From the NCBI GenBank assembly GCA_963842235.1, contig CAWJFT010000003.1, positions 124,001 through 188,000 on the forward strand: a stretch of 64,000 nucleotides of DNA. The letters run 5' to 3'. A model generated the notes under the pieces. It was not told the DNA's origin. It saw only the letters and a program-made list of their open reading frames with translations, and made no database searches. Position 1 is the first letter of the stretch; each line of letters begins with the position of its first letter. The translations under genes and the position numbers were made by a program. The stretch comes from JACDAN01 sp963842235. GTDB lineage: Bacteria > Actinomycetota > Thermoleophilia > Gaiellales > Gaiellaceae. This document shows, piece by piece, positions 55,816 to 63,697 of this stretch.

Positions 55816-56998
55816 AAAGGGTCGGCGCCGGAGCGCGTTCCTCGATGCGCTCCGGCAGCCGCCCCAGCAGCCACCAACCGAGGAGCGGACCGAAGGCCGA
55901 GAGCGCGAAGGCCGTCCGCCACGACGCCGCTTCGACTACCGCGGCGAAGGCGACCGGAACGCCGACGCCGATCAGGGACAGCGTGGACTGCTGGAACCCG
56001 ATCGCGGCGCCGCTCCGCGCCCGCCCGGCCAGCTCCGCGGCAGCCGTCAGCGACAGACCGTTCCAGGCCATCGAGATCGTTCCGGCAACAACGATCACCG
56101 CCACGACCACGGCGAGTCGGCTGCCGACTGCAAGGGCGGTAACCACGAGCCCGGCGGCGCTCGCCAGCCCGATCCAGCGGAGCGGCCGAATCCGGCTCCT
56201 GAGCCGGTCCGAGAGCCGTCCCGCTGCGATCCGCGAGAACATCGCGCCGCCCTGAAAGAGGGCAAGGACGGCGGCCGCTCGGGCGTCGGAGACGCCGTAG
56301 ACGTCGTGCAGGAACAGAACCGTGAACGACATCAGTGGCAGCTGTCCGAAGAGATAGAGGCCGCTCCCGGCACACAGCGTCCAGAGCCGGCGATCGTGGA
56401 GCGTCCACGGGATCGCGTCTCCCTCGAGCTCCTTGTCGATGGCAGGCGCCTCGCGAATCACGAGCGCGGCAACGATCGCCGCGCAGATGGACAGAGCGCC
56501 GAGGTACGAGAAGGCTGCCTTCAAGCCGCCCGCGCTCTCGATCAGCGGGAGCGTGAGCGCGCCGAGGCCAGTGCCGAACGGGATGGCCGTCTGCCGAATG
56601 CCGAGCGCGAACCCGCGCTCTTCCACCTGGAACCACTGCATCACGGCGCGGCCACTCGCCGCATTGACGCTCGCCCCCATCGCGCTCGCGAGGAAGAGCA
56701 ACACCACGAGCGTCGCGAAGTTGGGCGCCCAGCCCGCGGCTGCTGCGAGCACGCCACAGGCCGCCATCCCCGTGCTGAGCACGACGCGCTCGCCGACGCG
56801 GTCGGCGAGCAGGCCCCAAGGAAGCAGCGTCAGCAGCGTGCCGACCCAGAGGCTTGTGAGCGCGAAGCCGACCTGGGACAGCGTCAGATCAAACTCGTCT
56901 CGCAGGGTCGGCGCCAGGACGGAGACACCGATGAAGAAGGCGGCGCCGCTCGTCGCAGCCGCGGTGCCTGCCGCCAGCACCGCCCAGCGGTATCGCAA
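55802..56998 (-). CDS. MFS transporter
   Basis: 398 aa from TTG 56998, directly after the aldehyde dehydrogenase stop (TAG-TTG). Twelve helices with the loop 2-3 motif 'GLLADRVGERVVL' (~62-74) and the loop 8-9 counterpart 'AGRLSDRLRSRIRPLR'. 'MQWFQVEERGFALGIRQTAIPFG' in the first half resembles nitrate/sugar-acid-type MFS carriers. It is probably cotranscribed with the dehydrogenase and thiolase upstream, so an aromatic or organic acid substrate is possible but not shown. Confidence 0.85.
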   Translation of the reverse strand: MRYRWAVLAAGTAAATSGAAFFIGVSVLAPTLRDEFDLTLSQVGFALTSLWVGTLLTLLPWGLLADRVGERVVLSTGMAACGVLAAAAGWAPNFATLVVLLFLASAMGASVNAASGRAVMQWFQVEERGFALGIRQTAIPFGTGLGALTLPLIESAGGLKAAFSYLGALSICAAIVAALVIREAPAIDKELEGDAIPWTLHDRRLWTLCAGSGLYLFGQLPLMSFTVLFLHDVYGVSDARAAAVLALFQGGAMFSRIAAGRLSDRLRSRIRPLRWIGLASAAGLVVTALAVGSRLAVVVAVIVVAGTISMAWNGLSLTAAAELAGRARSGAAIGFQQSTLSLIGVGVPVAFAAVVEAASWRTAFALSAFGPLLGWWLLGRLPERIEERAPAPTLSRSS

Positions 56999-58471
56999 CT
57001 AGAGCCCGAAGGGGTTGAACGGCTTCGGCGAGGTGGAGACGATCACGCTCTTCGTCTCCAGGTAAAGCTCGAGCGTGTCGAGGCCGAGCTCGCGGCCGAA
57101 ACCGGACTGCTTGTAGCCGCCGAACGGGATTCCGGGGAAGGCCGTGTACGGCATGTTGATCCCGATCAGCCCCGACTTGATCCGGCGAGCGAGGCGGTGC
57201 CCGCGAGCCGGGTCTCCCGTCCAGATCGTCGCCATCAACCCGTACCTCACGTCGTTGGCGATCCGCACGGCATCCTTCTCGTCTTCGAACGGAATGACCG
57301 TTACGACGGGCCCGAAGATCTCCTCCTGGGCCACTGTCATCGCGTTGTCGACCTTCGCGAGGACAGTCGGCGGGTAGAAGGCGCCCTTTCCGTCAGCTGG
57401 CTGCCCGCCGGTGACGACCTCCGCGCCCTCCTCGCGACCCTTCTCCACATACCCGTGGACTCGCTCACGGTGCGCTTCGGAGACGAGCGACCCCATCTGC
57501 GTCTCGGGGTCGAGCGGGTCGCCGACCTTGACCTGCCCGGCAGCCTCCGAGAAGCGGCGCACGAACTCGTCGTACAGCGGCTTCTCGACGAGGACGCGCG
57601 ATCGTGCCTCACAGCTCTGGCCGGCCGAGTAGTAAATCGACCAGACCGAGCTGGGGATCGCGTCGTCGAGGTTCGAATCCGCAAAGACGAGGTTCGGGCT
57701 CTTGCCGCCAAGCTCGAGCGTCAGCCGCTTGATTCCGTCGGAAGCGAGCCGCATCACCTCCGCGCCGGTCTTCGTCGAGCCAGTGAATGCCACCTTGTCG
57801 ACACCGGGATGACTGACGAGGTAGGCGCCGGTCGTCGGACCGCCGCCCGGGACGATGTTGATTGAACCGGGCGGGAAGCCGACCTCCGTGGCGAGCTCGG
57901 CGAGGCGCAGCGCGGTCAGCGGCGTCTGCTCGTCAGGCTTGAGGACGACGGAGCAGCCGGCCGCCAGTGCCGGCGAGAGCTTCCACGTCGCCAGCATGAG
58001 CGGGTAGTTCCAAGGGACGATCTGGCCGGCGACGCCGACAGGCTCCTTCAGCGAGTAGAAGAGGAGCGAGCCACCGAGCGGGTTGGAGCGGCCTGCGATC
58101 GACGCGATCGCCGACGCCATGAAACGGAAGTTCTCGACGGCCTGGTTGAGCTCGGCCTTCACGGACGAGATCGCCTTACCGACATTCCGCGCCTCGAGCT
58201 CGGCCAGCTCTTTGCGGTTCGCGACGATCGCGTCGGCAAGGGCGTGCAGGAGCCGTGACCGCTCGTTCGGCGGCGTCTTCCCCCAGTCGCCCTCGAGGGC
58301 GTCGCGGGCGGCCTCCACGGCACGATCGACGTCTTGCTCGCCGGCCAGCGCGACCTTGCCGAGGGACTCGCCCGTCGCCGGCTCGATCAGCTCACGGAGC
58401 TCACCGTCGGCCGGCTCCGCTGCCTCGCCGTTGATGAAGAGCAGGTATTCGCGCCCGGTTGCGACCGCCAT
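56999..58471 (-). CDS. NAD(P)-dependent aldehyde dehydrogenase
   Basis: 490 aa from ATG 58471. 'GQIVPWNYPLMLATWKLSPALAAG' (~145-168), 'FTGSTKTGAEVM', the general base in 'LELGGKSPNLVF' and the nucleophile Cys in 'SAGQSCEARSRV' (~285-296) are complete. 'EEIFGPVVTVIPF' and 'PFGGYKQSGFGRELG' finish the fold. Arg after the Cys-Glu-Ala in place of the usual 'GQ.C.A.SR' is normal. It could oxidise phenylacetaldehyde or a semialdehyde; the thiolase upstream and the paa genes in the window make an aromatic link attractive but unproven. Confidence 0.92.
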   Translation of the reverse strand: MAVATGREYLLFINGEAAEPADGELRELIEPATGESLGKVALAGEQDVDRAVEAARDALEGDWGKTPPNERSRLLHALADAIVANRKELAELEARNVGKAISSVKAELNQAVENFRFMASAIASIAGRSNPLGGSLLFYSLKEPVGVAGQIVPWNYPLMLATWKLSPALAAGCSVVLKPDEQTPLTALRLAELATEVGFPPGSINIVPGGGPTTGAYLVSHPGVDKVAFTGSTKTGAEVMRLASDGIKRLTLELGGKSPNLVFADSNLDDAIPSSVWSIYYSAGQSCEARSRVLVEKPLYDEFVRRFSEAAGQVKVGDPLDPETQMGSLVSEAHRERVHGYVEKGREEGAEVVTGGQPADGKGAFYPPTVLAKVDNAMTVAQEEIFGPVVTVIPFEDEKDAVRIANDVRYGLMATIWTGDPARGHRLARRIKSGLIGINMPYTAFPGIPFGGYKQSGFGRELGLDTLELYLETKSVIVSTSPKPFNPFGL

Positions 58472-58490
58472 CGCCGCGGACGATACCGCG

Positions 58491-59648
58491 TCACCTTTCG
58501 AACAGCGCCGCCTGTCCCTGGCCCACGCCAACGCATAGCGTCGCGAGGCCGTACCGGCCGGCGCGCCGCCGCAGCTCGTGCAGGAGCGTCACGACCAGGC
58601 GCGCGCCGCTCATCCCCAGCGGATGCCCGAGCGCGATTGCTCCGCCGTTGACGTTGACCTTCTCCGGGTCGAGGCCGAGCTCGCGGATGACGACGAGGCT
58701 CTGGGACGCGAAGGCCTCGTTCAGCTCGACGAGATCCAATTCGCCCGCACCGATTCCGGTGCGGGCGAGTAGTTTCTGAACAGCCGGCACGGGACCGATG
58801 CCCATGACCCTCGGATCGACGCCGGCTACTGCGCTTCCGACGAACGCACCGAGCGGCTCGGCGTCGAGTTCCCGAGCCTTCTCCTCCGAAGCGATCACCA
58901 GCGCCGCCGCGCCGTCGTTGATCCCGCTGGAGTTCCCCGCCGTGACCGTGCCGTTCGCACGAAAAGCCGGTTTCAACGCGGCGAGCTTGTCCGCCGTCGT
59001 GTCGGGCCGCGGATGCTCGTCCCGCTCGACCCCATCCACCGAGATCAGCTCGTCGGAGAAGTCGGCGGCCGCCCAGCGTTGTTGCGAGCGCAGCGCGAAC
59101 GCGTCCTGATCCTCACGCGAGACCTCCCACCGCTCCGCGACGTTCTCCCCAGTCTCGCCCATCGACTCGAGCGGGAAGAGCTCCTGCATGCGCGGGTTGG
59201 GGAAGCGCCAGCCGAGCGTCGTGTCGTAGACGGTCTGATCGCCCCTCGGGAACGCCTTCTCCGGCTTCGACATGACGAGCGGCGCCCGGCTCATCGACTC
59301 GACACCGCCTGCGACGAAGAGCTCGCCGTCGCCGGCCCGCACGGCGTGACAGGCCGAGACCACGGCGGACAAGCCCGACGCGCAGAGCCGGTTGACTGTC
59401 ACGCCCGCGACGGACTCGGGCAGTCCCGCGAGCAGCGCGGCCATGCGCGCGACGTTGCGGTTGTCCTCGCCCGCCTGGTTGGCGGCGCCGAAATAGACGT
59501 CCTCGATCTCCTGGGCGTCGACGCCCGAGCGGTCGACCGCGCCTCTGATCGCCAGGGCGGCGAGATCGTCGGGCCGGATGTGCGACAGCGCGCCGCCGTA
59601 GCGTCCGACCGGCGTCCGGACGGCCGCGAGAACGACCGGCCGGTTCAT
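58491..59648 (-). CDS. Acetyl-CoA acyltransferase, 3-oxoadipyl-CoA thiolase-like (PcaF/PaaJ type)
   Basis: 385 aa from ATG 59648 in an ATGA overlap with mqnD. Thiolase residues are Cys in 'VNRLCASGLSAV' (~88), His in 'GGAIALGHPLGMSGA' (~343) and the second Cys in 'LATLCVGVGQG' (~374). 'NQAGEDNRNVARMAALLAGLP' (~57-77) is a hallmark of PcaF/PaaJ thiolases that cleave 3-oxoadipyl-CoA, the last step of phenylacetate and protocatechuate degradation. General acetyl-CoA acetyltransferase activity is the alternative. Confidence 0.88.
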   Translation of the reverse strand: MNRPVVLAAVRTPVGRYGGALSHIRPDDLAALAIRGAVDRSGVDAQEIEDVYFGAANQAGEDNRNVARMAALLAGLPESVAGVTVNRLCASGLSAVVSACHAVRAGDGELFVAGGVESMSRAPLVMSKPEKAFPRGDQTVYDTTLGWRFPNPRMQELFPLESMGETGENVAERWEVSREDQDAFALRSQQRWAAADFSDELISVDGVERDEHPRPDTTADKLAALKPAFRANGTVTAGNSSGINDGAAALVIASEEKARELDAEPLGAFVGSAVAGVDPRVMGIGPVPAVQKLLARTGIGAGELDLVELNEAFASQSLVVIRELGLDPEKVNVNGGAIALGHPLGMSGARLVVTLLHELRRRAGRYGLATLCVGVGQGQAALFER

Positions 59649-60469
59649 CGCCCTACGAACTCAACCTGGACCGGCGCGCTGAACGCGCCGGCAGCCTCGC
59701 CGCGCCGGAGGAGCTCCGTGACCGCAAGGCGGCCGTCTTCGCCGTAGTCCCGCGTCAGATCGTTCACGTACATGCCGACGAACCGGTCCGCCAGCTCCAT
59801 CCGCAGCCCACGGCCGAACTGCAGCGAGTACCGCATCGCCTCTTCACGGTTCGCGAGCCCTGCGTCGATCGAGTCCCCGAGGATCCGGGAGAGGTCCGGC
59901 AGGACGTTTGCGCCGAGGTCCCGCCGGGCGACGTTGACGCCGAGCGGCAGCGGAAGATCCGTCTCCTTCAGCCACCAGTCGCCGAGGTCGACGATCTTGA
60001 CGAGGCCCTCCTGCTCGTACGTGAGCTGGCCCTCGTGGATCAGCAGTCCCGCCTCTGCCCGGCCCGACGTGACCTCGTCGAGGATCTTGTCGAAGGGGAC
60101 GACCCGGTAACGGAACGGCCCGCCGAGGAAGAGCCCTAGCGTCAGAAACGCAGTCGTCATCTTTCCCGGAACGGCGATCTCGACCTCCGACAGGTCGACC
60201 TGCTCCCGGGCCACGACGATCGGCCCGTACCCGAAGCCCATGCTCGCCCCGTGCGGCAGCAGGACGTAGTTGTCCTGGACGAAGGGGTACGCGTGCAGGG
60301 AGATCGCCGTCACCTCGAGCCGGCCCTCGAGCGCCCACTCGTTCAACGTCTGGATGTCCCGCAGGATGTGCTCGAACTCGAAGTCGCCGGTGTCGATCCG
60401 GCCCTCGGCGAGCGCCCAGAACATGAACGCGTCGTCGGGATCCGGGCTGTGTCCAAGGCGAATCAGCAC
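59645..60469 (-). CDS. mqnD: 1,4-dihydroxy-6-naphthoate synthase (futalosine pathway)
   Basis: 274 aa from GTG 60469. Periplasmic-binding-like fold of MqnA/MqnD: 'LGHSPDPDDAFMFWALAEGRID' (~5-26), 'EVTAISLHAYPFVQDNYVLLPHGASMGFGYGPIVVA' around ~51-88, 'IAVPGKMTTAFLTLGL' and 'EAGLLIHEGQLTYEQEGL' are the MqnD variants, the last containing the catalytic-site His. It forms 1,4-dihydroxy-6-naphthoate from cyclic dehypoxanthine futalosine. Supports menaquinone as the quinone for the bc complex at the start of the window. Confidence 0.92.
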   Translation of the reverse strand: MLIRLGHSPDPDDAFMFWALAEGRIDTGDFEFEHILRDIQTLNEWALEGRLEVTAISLHAYPFVQDNYVLLPHGASMGFGYGPIVVAREQVDLSEVEIAVPGKMTTAFLTLGLFLGGPFRYRVVPFDKILDEVTSGRAEAGLLIHEGQLTYEQEGLVKIVDLGDWWLKETDLPLPLGVNVARRDLGANVLPDLSRILGDSIDAGLANREEAMRYSLQFGRGLRMELADRFVGMYVNDLTRDYGEDGRLAVTELLRRGEAAGAFSAPVQVEFVGR

Positions 60470-60497
60470 GGGTCGGCCACGTTACTAGAATCGGGTC

Positions 60498-60746
60498 GTG
60501 GCCCTCAGCGACTTCTTTCGCAATCCGTTCTCGTTCCTGTTCGCCCGCTCGTCCGGTGAGGACCGGATCGCCGCCTACGTGATCCGAGAGCATGAGCGGG
60601 GCCGCCCGCTCAGCGAGATCCTCGACGACCCGTACATCAAGAACCGAACCACGCCGCAGGAACGTGAGCGGCTCCTCGACCGGCCCGAGGTCGTCCGCGC
60701 ACTCGGACGCTCGACCGTCGAGGCCGCCAAGCAGGCGACGAGCTAG
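60498..60746 (+). CDS. Small conserved-looking protein, unknown function
   Basis: 82 aa from GTG 60498, divergent from mqnD with 28 bases between. Composition is charged and helical: 'DRIAAYVIREHERGRPLSEILDDPYIKNRTTPQERERLLDRPEVVRALG' covers ~22-70. No membrane segment or Cys. The 3' end overlaps the convergent ornithine cyclodeaminase-like gene by four bases. The regular amphipathic pattern and intact frame suggest a real gene; I cannot name its family. Confidence 0.66.
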   Translation: MALSDFFRNPFSFLFARSSGEDRIAAYVIREHERGRPLSEILDDPYIKNRTTPQERERLLDRPEVVRALGRSTVEAAKQATS

Positions 60747-61672
60747 AGCTCCCGCCCGACACCCTGGTCGCGGGCCCGCTCGAGGGCGAGCGCTCCGGCG
60801 GCAACGTCCCAGGCGGCCAGCCCGTTCGACTTGAAGAGGACGATGTCGTCGGCCGACTGGCGACCCTGGACCTCCCCTGCGACCACCTCCTGGAGCTCGT
60901 GCACCTCCAACCAGTCGAGGACGCCCTGCTCGATCGGCTCGATCAGGTCTCCGGACTCGAGCTTGGCCTGCTCGATCGAGTCGCAACACACGAAGCTCGC
61001 ACGCTGGAGGACGGTGTTGTCGAGCTCCCGCGAACGCCGGTCGTTCGCTCCGATCGCGCAAACCAGAGCTCCCGGCTGGAGCCACTCGCCGCGCAGGACG
61101 GGGTCGCGCGAGGTCGTCGCCGTGACGACGATCTCCTGCCCTGCTGCGTCCTGGTGCATCTCGCCGGGCTCCGCGTCCAGCCTCTTGCAGAACGCCTTCA
61201 GCCGCTCCTCGTCTCGGCAGTACGCGACGACCCGTTCGATTGTGGGGACCGCTTCGCGGATGCACTGCACCTGACTCTCGGCCTGCCACCCGCCGCCGAT
61301 CACCCCAAGGCTCCCGGCTCCTTCGCGGGCGAGGTACTTCGCCGCGATGCCGCTCGCCGCGCCCGTGCGAAGCTGTCCGAGCTTGTCCGCCTCGATCACC
61401 GCCGTGAGCGCCGCGAGGTCGATGTCGAAGAGGCAGACGACGAAGGGGGTTCCAGCGGGCATCCAGAGGTAGGACTTCAGGCCGGCGAGCCTGAGCTCGC
61501 GATCCACGGCGGACATGACCGCAAACGCACCGCCGTCGGCTTTCTGCCGCACGCGAGGCCGGTTGTCGACCTCTCCCCGCGCCAGCCTGAGGAAGCAGGC
61601 CTCGACTGCCGAGAGCGCGTCGGCCGGCGTCAGCAGCTCCGCAACCTCGGCCTCGGTCAGGTACAGCGGCAC
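60743..61672 (-). CDS. Ornithine cyclodeaminase/mu-crystallin family protein
   Basis: 309 aa from GTG 61672. 'LYLTEAEVAELLTPADALSAVEACFLRLARGE' (~3-34), 'GLKSYLWMPAGTPFVVCLFD', 'LGQLRTGAASGIAAKYLAREGAGSLGVIGGGWQAESQV' (~96-133, the dinucleotide-binding loop) and 'VCAIGANDRRSRELD' identify the family. Members include ornithine cyclodeaminase, alanine dehydrogenase and ketimine reductase. The catalytic Asp equivalent appears in 'GANDRRSREL'. The true substrate cannot be told. Confidence 0.88.
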   Translation of the reverse strand: MPLYLTEAEVAELLTPADALSAVEACFLRLARGEVDNRPRVRQKADGGAFAVMSAVDRELRLAGLKSYLWMPAGTPFVVCLFDIDLAALTAVIEADKLGQLRTGAASGIAAKYLAREGAGSLGVIGGGWQAESQVQCIREAVPTIERVVAYCRDEERLKAFCKRLDAEPGEMHQDAAGQEIVVTATTSRDPVLRGEWLQPGALVCAIGANDRRSRELDNTVLQRASFVCCDSIEQAKLESGDLIEPIEQGVLDWLEVHELQEVVAGEVQGRQSADDIVLFKSNGLAAWDVAAGALALERARDQGVGREL

Positions 61673-61726
61673 GCGGAGAGTCTAGGAAGCGCTCTTAGAT
61701 GGGAAGTGCCCTGTTTCGGGCGCGGC

Positions 61727-61732
61727 TACACT
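61727..61732 (+). promoter_or_regulatory. Candidate -10 element of the tRNA gene
   Basis: TACACT placed 10 bases before the first tRNA base, after a GC-rich tract, with the start of transcription expected at or just before 61740. A -35 element is not clear. Confidence 0.35.
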
Positions 61733-61742
61733 GATCGATTCA

Positions 61743-61815
61743 GCGCCCGTAGCTCAGGGGATAGAGCGCTGCCCTGCGGAGGCAGAGGTCGCAAGTTCGA
61801 TTCTTGCCGGGCGCA
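61743..61815 (+). tRNA. tRNA-Arg, anticodon GCG
   Basis: A 73-base cloverleaf: acceptor GCGCCCG/CGGGCGC, D stem GCTC/GAGC, anticodon stem CTGCC/GGCAG with loop CTGCGGA (anticodon 61776-61778 GCG), and T stem GCAAG/CTTGC with loop TTCGATT. The discriminator is A and CCA is not encoded. GCG would read CGC and CGU. Most bacteria use ACG, deaminated to inosine, for this box, so the anticodon is unusual. Confidence 0.92.
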
Positions 61816-61837
61816 TCGCGTAGGGACCTCAGTGAGG

Positions 61838-62779
61838 TCAGAAGATCGCGACCGGATTCAGCGGCGATCCCGTCCCGCCGACGATTCGAAGGGGGGCGGC
61901 GACGAGCAGGAACGCCCAGCGTTTCGCCGCCTCGCACTGTCGGGCGAGATCCTCGAACTGCAGGTGGTCGAGCAGGTGGATCCCCATCGCGTTGATCGCA
62001 AGCACGTGAATGGGAAATGCGACGCCCTCGGTGGTACTGGGCGCGGTGTCGTTGTTACCGTCCGATCCAAGCGCGGCGACGCGCCGCTCCGCGAGGAAGG
62101 ACGCCGTGGTCGGATGCAGACCCGCCTTCTTCTTGCCCGTGTCCCAGGGCCCGCGTTCGACGAGACGGCGGGAATGGCCGGTCCGGACGAGCAGGATGTC
62201 TCCAGGTCCTACGCTGACGCCTACGTCCTCCTCGGCCGCCTCGAGGTCTTGGGAGAACACGTGCTCGCCGGGCTCGAGCCAGTCGATGCCTCGCGCACGA
62301 GGGACGTCGAGCAGCACGCCGCGTCCGACGAGGCCATCCTTGAGAAGCTCGATCGTGTCCGCGTCAGCCCCTCGCGCGGTGACGATCGAGTCGGGCTGCC
62401 CGCCGTAGAAGCGGCCCTCGTAAGCGACGTGGCAGAAGGCGTCGATGTGACTGTGCCCCTCGTTGTGGTAATCGACGCCGACGTAGTCCTTAGCGAGACG
62501 CACGCTTCCGGATCCGATGTCGACGTCGGTCAACATCGTCATGTGGTGATCCGCGGGCTCTGGACAGTCGAGGCGCTCGTGCGTCTGGAGCGAACGGCTG
62601 AGCGTGACGGTGGTTCCGCTGCGAACGAGCCGGCCGGCGGCGGCGATGCGGTCGGGGGTGAGGTGATTGAGCGCGCCCCGCTGTCCGCGCTCGCCCCAGC
62701 GATCCCAATTGCGCACCTCTTCGAAGAGCGCGCGGAATTCTTCGGCGCTCATCTCGACACGGCGGTCCGGCAAGCTCAT
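61838..62779 (-). CDS. Cyclase-family (kynurenine formamidase-like) hydrolase
   Basis: 313 aa from ATG 62779. The metal motif 'HNEGHSHIDAFCHVAYEG' (~102-119) is the H-G-T-H-x-D-x3-H of the cyclase/KynB family. 'GVLLDVPRARG', 'GDILLVRTGHSRRL' and 'ALGSDGNND' fit the C-terminal half of the larger (~310 aa) subgroup. Hydrolysis of an amide or lactone is likely; with no kyn genes nearby, kynurenine formamidase is only one option. Ends 22 bases past the tRNA on the opposite strand. Confidence 0.87.
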   Translation of the reverse strand: MSLPDRRVEMSAEEFRALFEEVRNWDRWGERGQRGALNHLTPDRIAAAGRLVRSGTTVTLSRSLQTHERLDCPEPADHHMTMLTDVDIGSGSVRLAKDYVGVDYHNEGHSHIDAFCHVAYEGRFYGGQPDSIVTARGADADTIELLKDGLVGRGVLLDVPRARGIDWLEPGEHVFSQDLEAAEEDVGVSVGPGDILLVRTGHSRRLVERGPWDTGKKKAGLHPTTASFLAERRVAALGSDGNNDTAPSTTEGVAFPIHVLAINAMGIHLLDHLQFEDLARQCEAAKRWAFLLVAAPLRIVGGTGSPLNPVAIF

Positions 62780-62888
62780 GCGACAAGTATCAGGGTCTGG
62801 CCGTTGCCGCAGTTGCGGGTCGGGATCTACCTCGTCGGCTACACGCTTTTCAGCAGCGGCGACGAAGTGCCGAGCAACGGGCGCGGCA

Positions 62889-63659
62889 CTACCGTCGAGA
62901 CGACGCCCTAGCGCCGTCGACGGTGAGCACGGCGTCCTCGGGCACATCCGTCCTGATATAGGCAAGCGCCAGTCCCGAAACGGAGCTCGTGATCCGGCCG
63001 ACTGCCTTATCGCCGTCGAGCACCTCGGTCTCCGGCTGCGCCGTCCCCTCGAGCTCCAGCAGCCGAAGGGAACGGTTGGCCTTACCGCGGTAATGGAGCC
63101 GCGCGATCGGCTCCTGGCCGGGGTAGCAACCCTTGCTGAAGCTCACATGGGTTTCAGTCAGCCCGGCCTCGGCCGGAAGTACGCGGTCGTCAATCTCGCG
63201 CCCCCAGCGCGGCGTGTGTGCCTCGATCCGGCGGCGCTCGAGCTCGTCTTCCGCCAGCAGCTCGTCAGGAGGCTCGGCGTCCAAAACTTCGACCGCAGGT
63301 TCTCCGTACTCGTCGTTCGGAATGCCGTCGCTGTCGCCGAACACGACATGCGATGTGTGCTCCTCCGCCTCGATCTCGCACTTCGACGCGAATCGTGCTC
63401 GCAGGAGCTGCGTGCGCACCGCCTCCCCAAGGCCGGGCTCGGTGAGAAGCAGGAAGTCGTCGTCAGCGCGCCGCCAAACGACGAGCGGAGCGATGACGCG
63501 TCCCTTCGGCGTCAGGAGCAGCGCACGCCGGCTACCGCCCACCTCCAGGGTCGCGACCTCGTTCGAGACCATCCGCTCGAGGAAGTCGGCAGCATCGGGC
63601 CCGGAGACCGCGACGAACTCGCGCGGCCGAACGCCCACTCTCGCCGTCGTGATCTGCAC
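62889..63659 (-). CDS. ygfZ: YgfZ/GcvT-like folate-binding protein (Fe-S cluster assembly)
   Basis: 256 aa from GTG 63659. 'VAVSGPDAADFLERMVSNEV' (~16-35) and 'RRALLLTPKGRVIAPLVVWR' give the tetrahydrofolate fold, and 'SFSKGCYPGQEPIARLHYRGKANR' (~173-196) is the YgfZ signature with the essential Cys. It assists repair or assembly of iron-sulfur enzymes such as MiaB. The C-terminal barrel follows. Divergent from the sulfite-oxidase-like gene with 38 bases between. Confidence 0.91.
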   Translation of the reverse strand: MQITTARVGVRPREFVAVSGPDAADFLERMVSNEVATLEVGGSRRALLLTPKGRVIAPLVVWRRADDDFLLLTEPGLGEAVRTQLLRARFASKCEIEAEEHTSHVVFGDSDGIPNDEYGEPAVEVLDAEPPDELLAEDELERRRIEAHTPRWGREIDDRVLPAEAGLTETHVSFSKGCYPGQEPIARLHYRGKANRSLRLLELEGTAQPETEVLDGDKAVGRITSSVSGLALAYIRTDVPEDAVLTVDGARASSRR

Positions 63660-63697
63660 CTCGGGAAAGGATATGGACGGCCATTAGTCTGAGAGGG

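Noticed and set aside
61740..61937. Minus-strand reading frame with 'GKNRTCDLCLRRAALYPLSYGR'
   Set aside because: This is the well-known spurious translation of the antisense of a tRNA gene; it covers the tRNA-Arg at 61743-61815.
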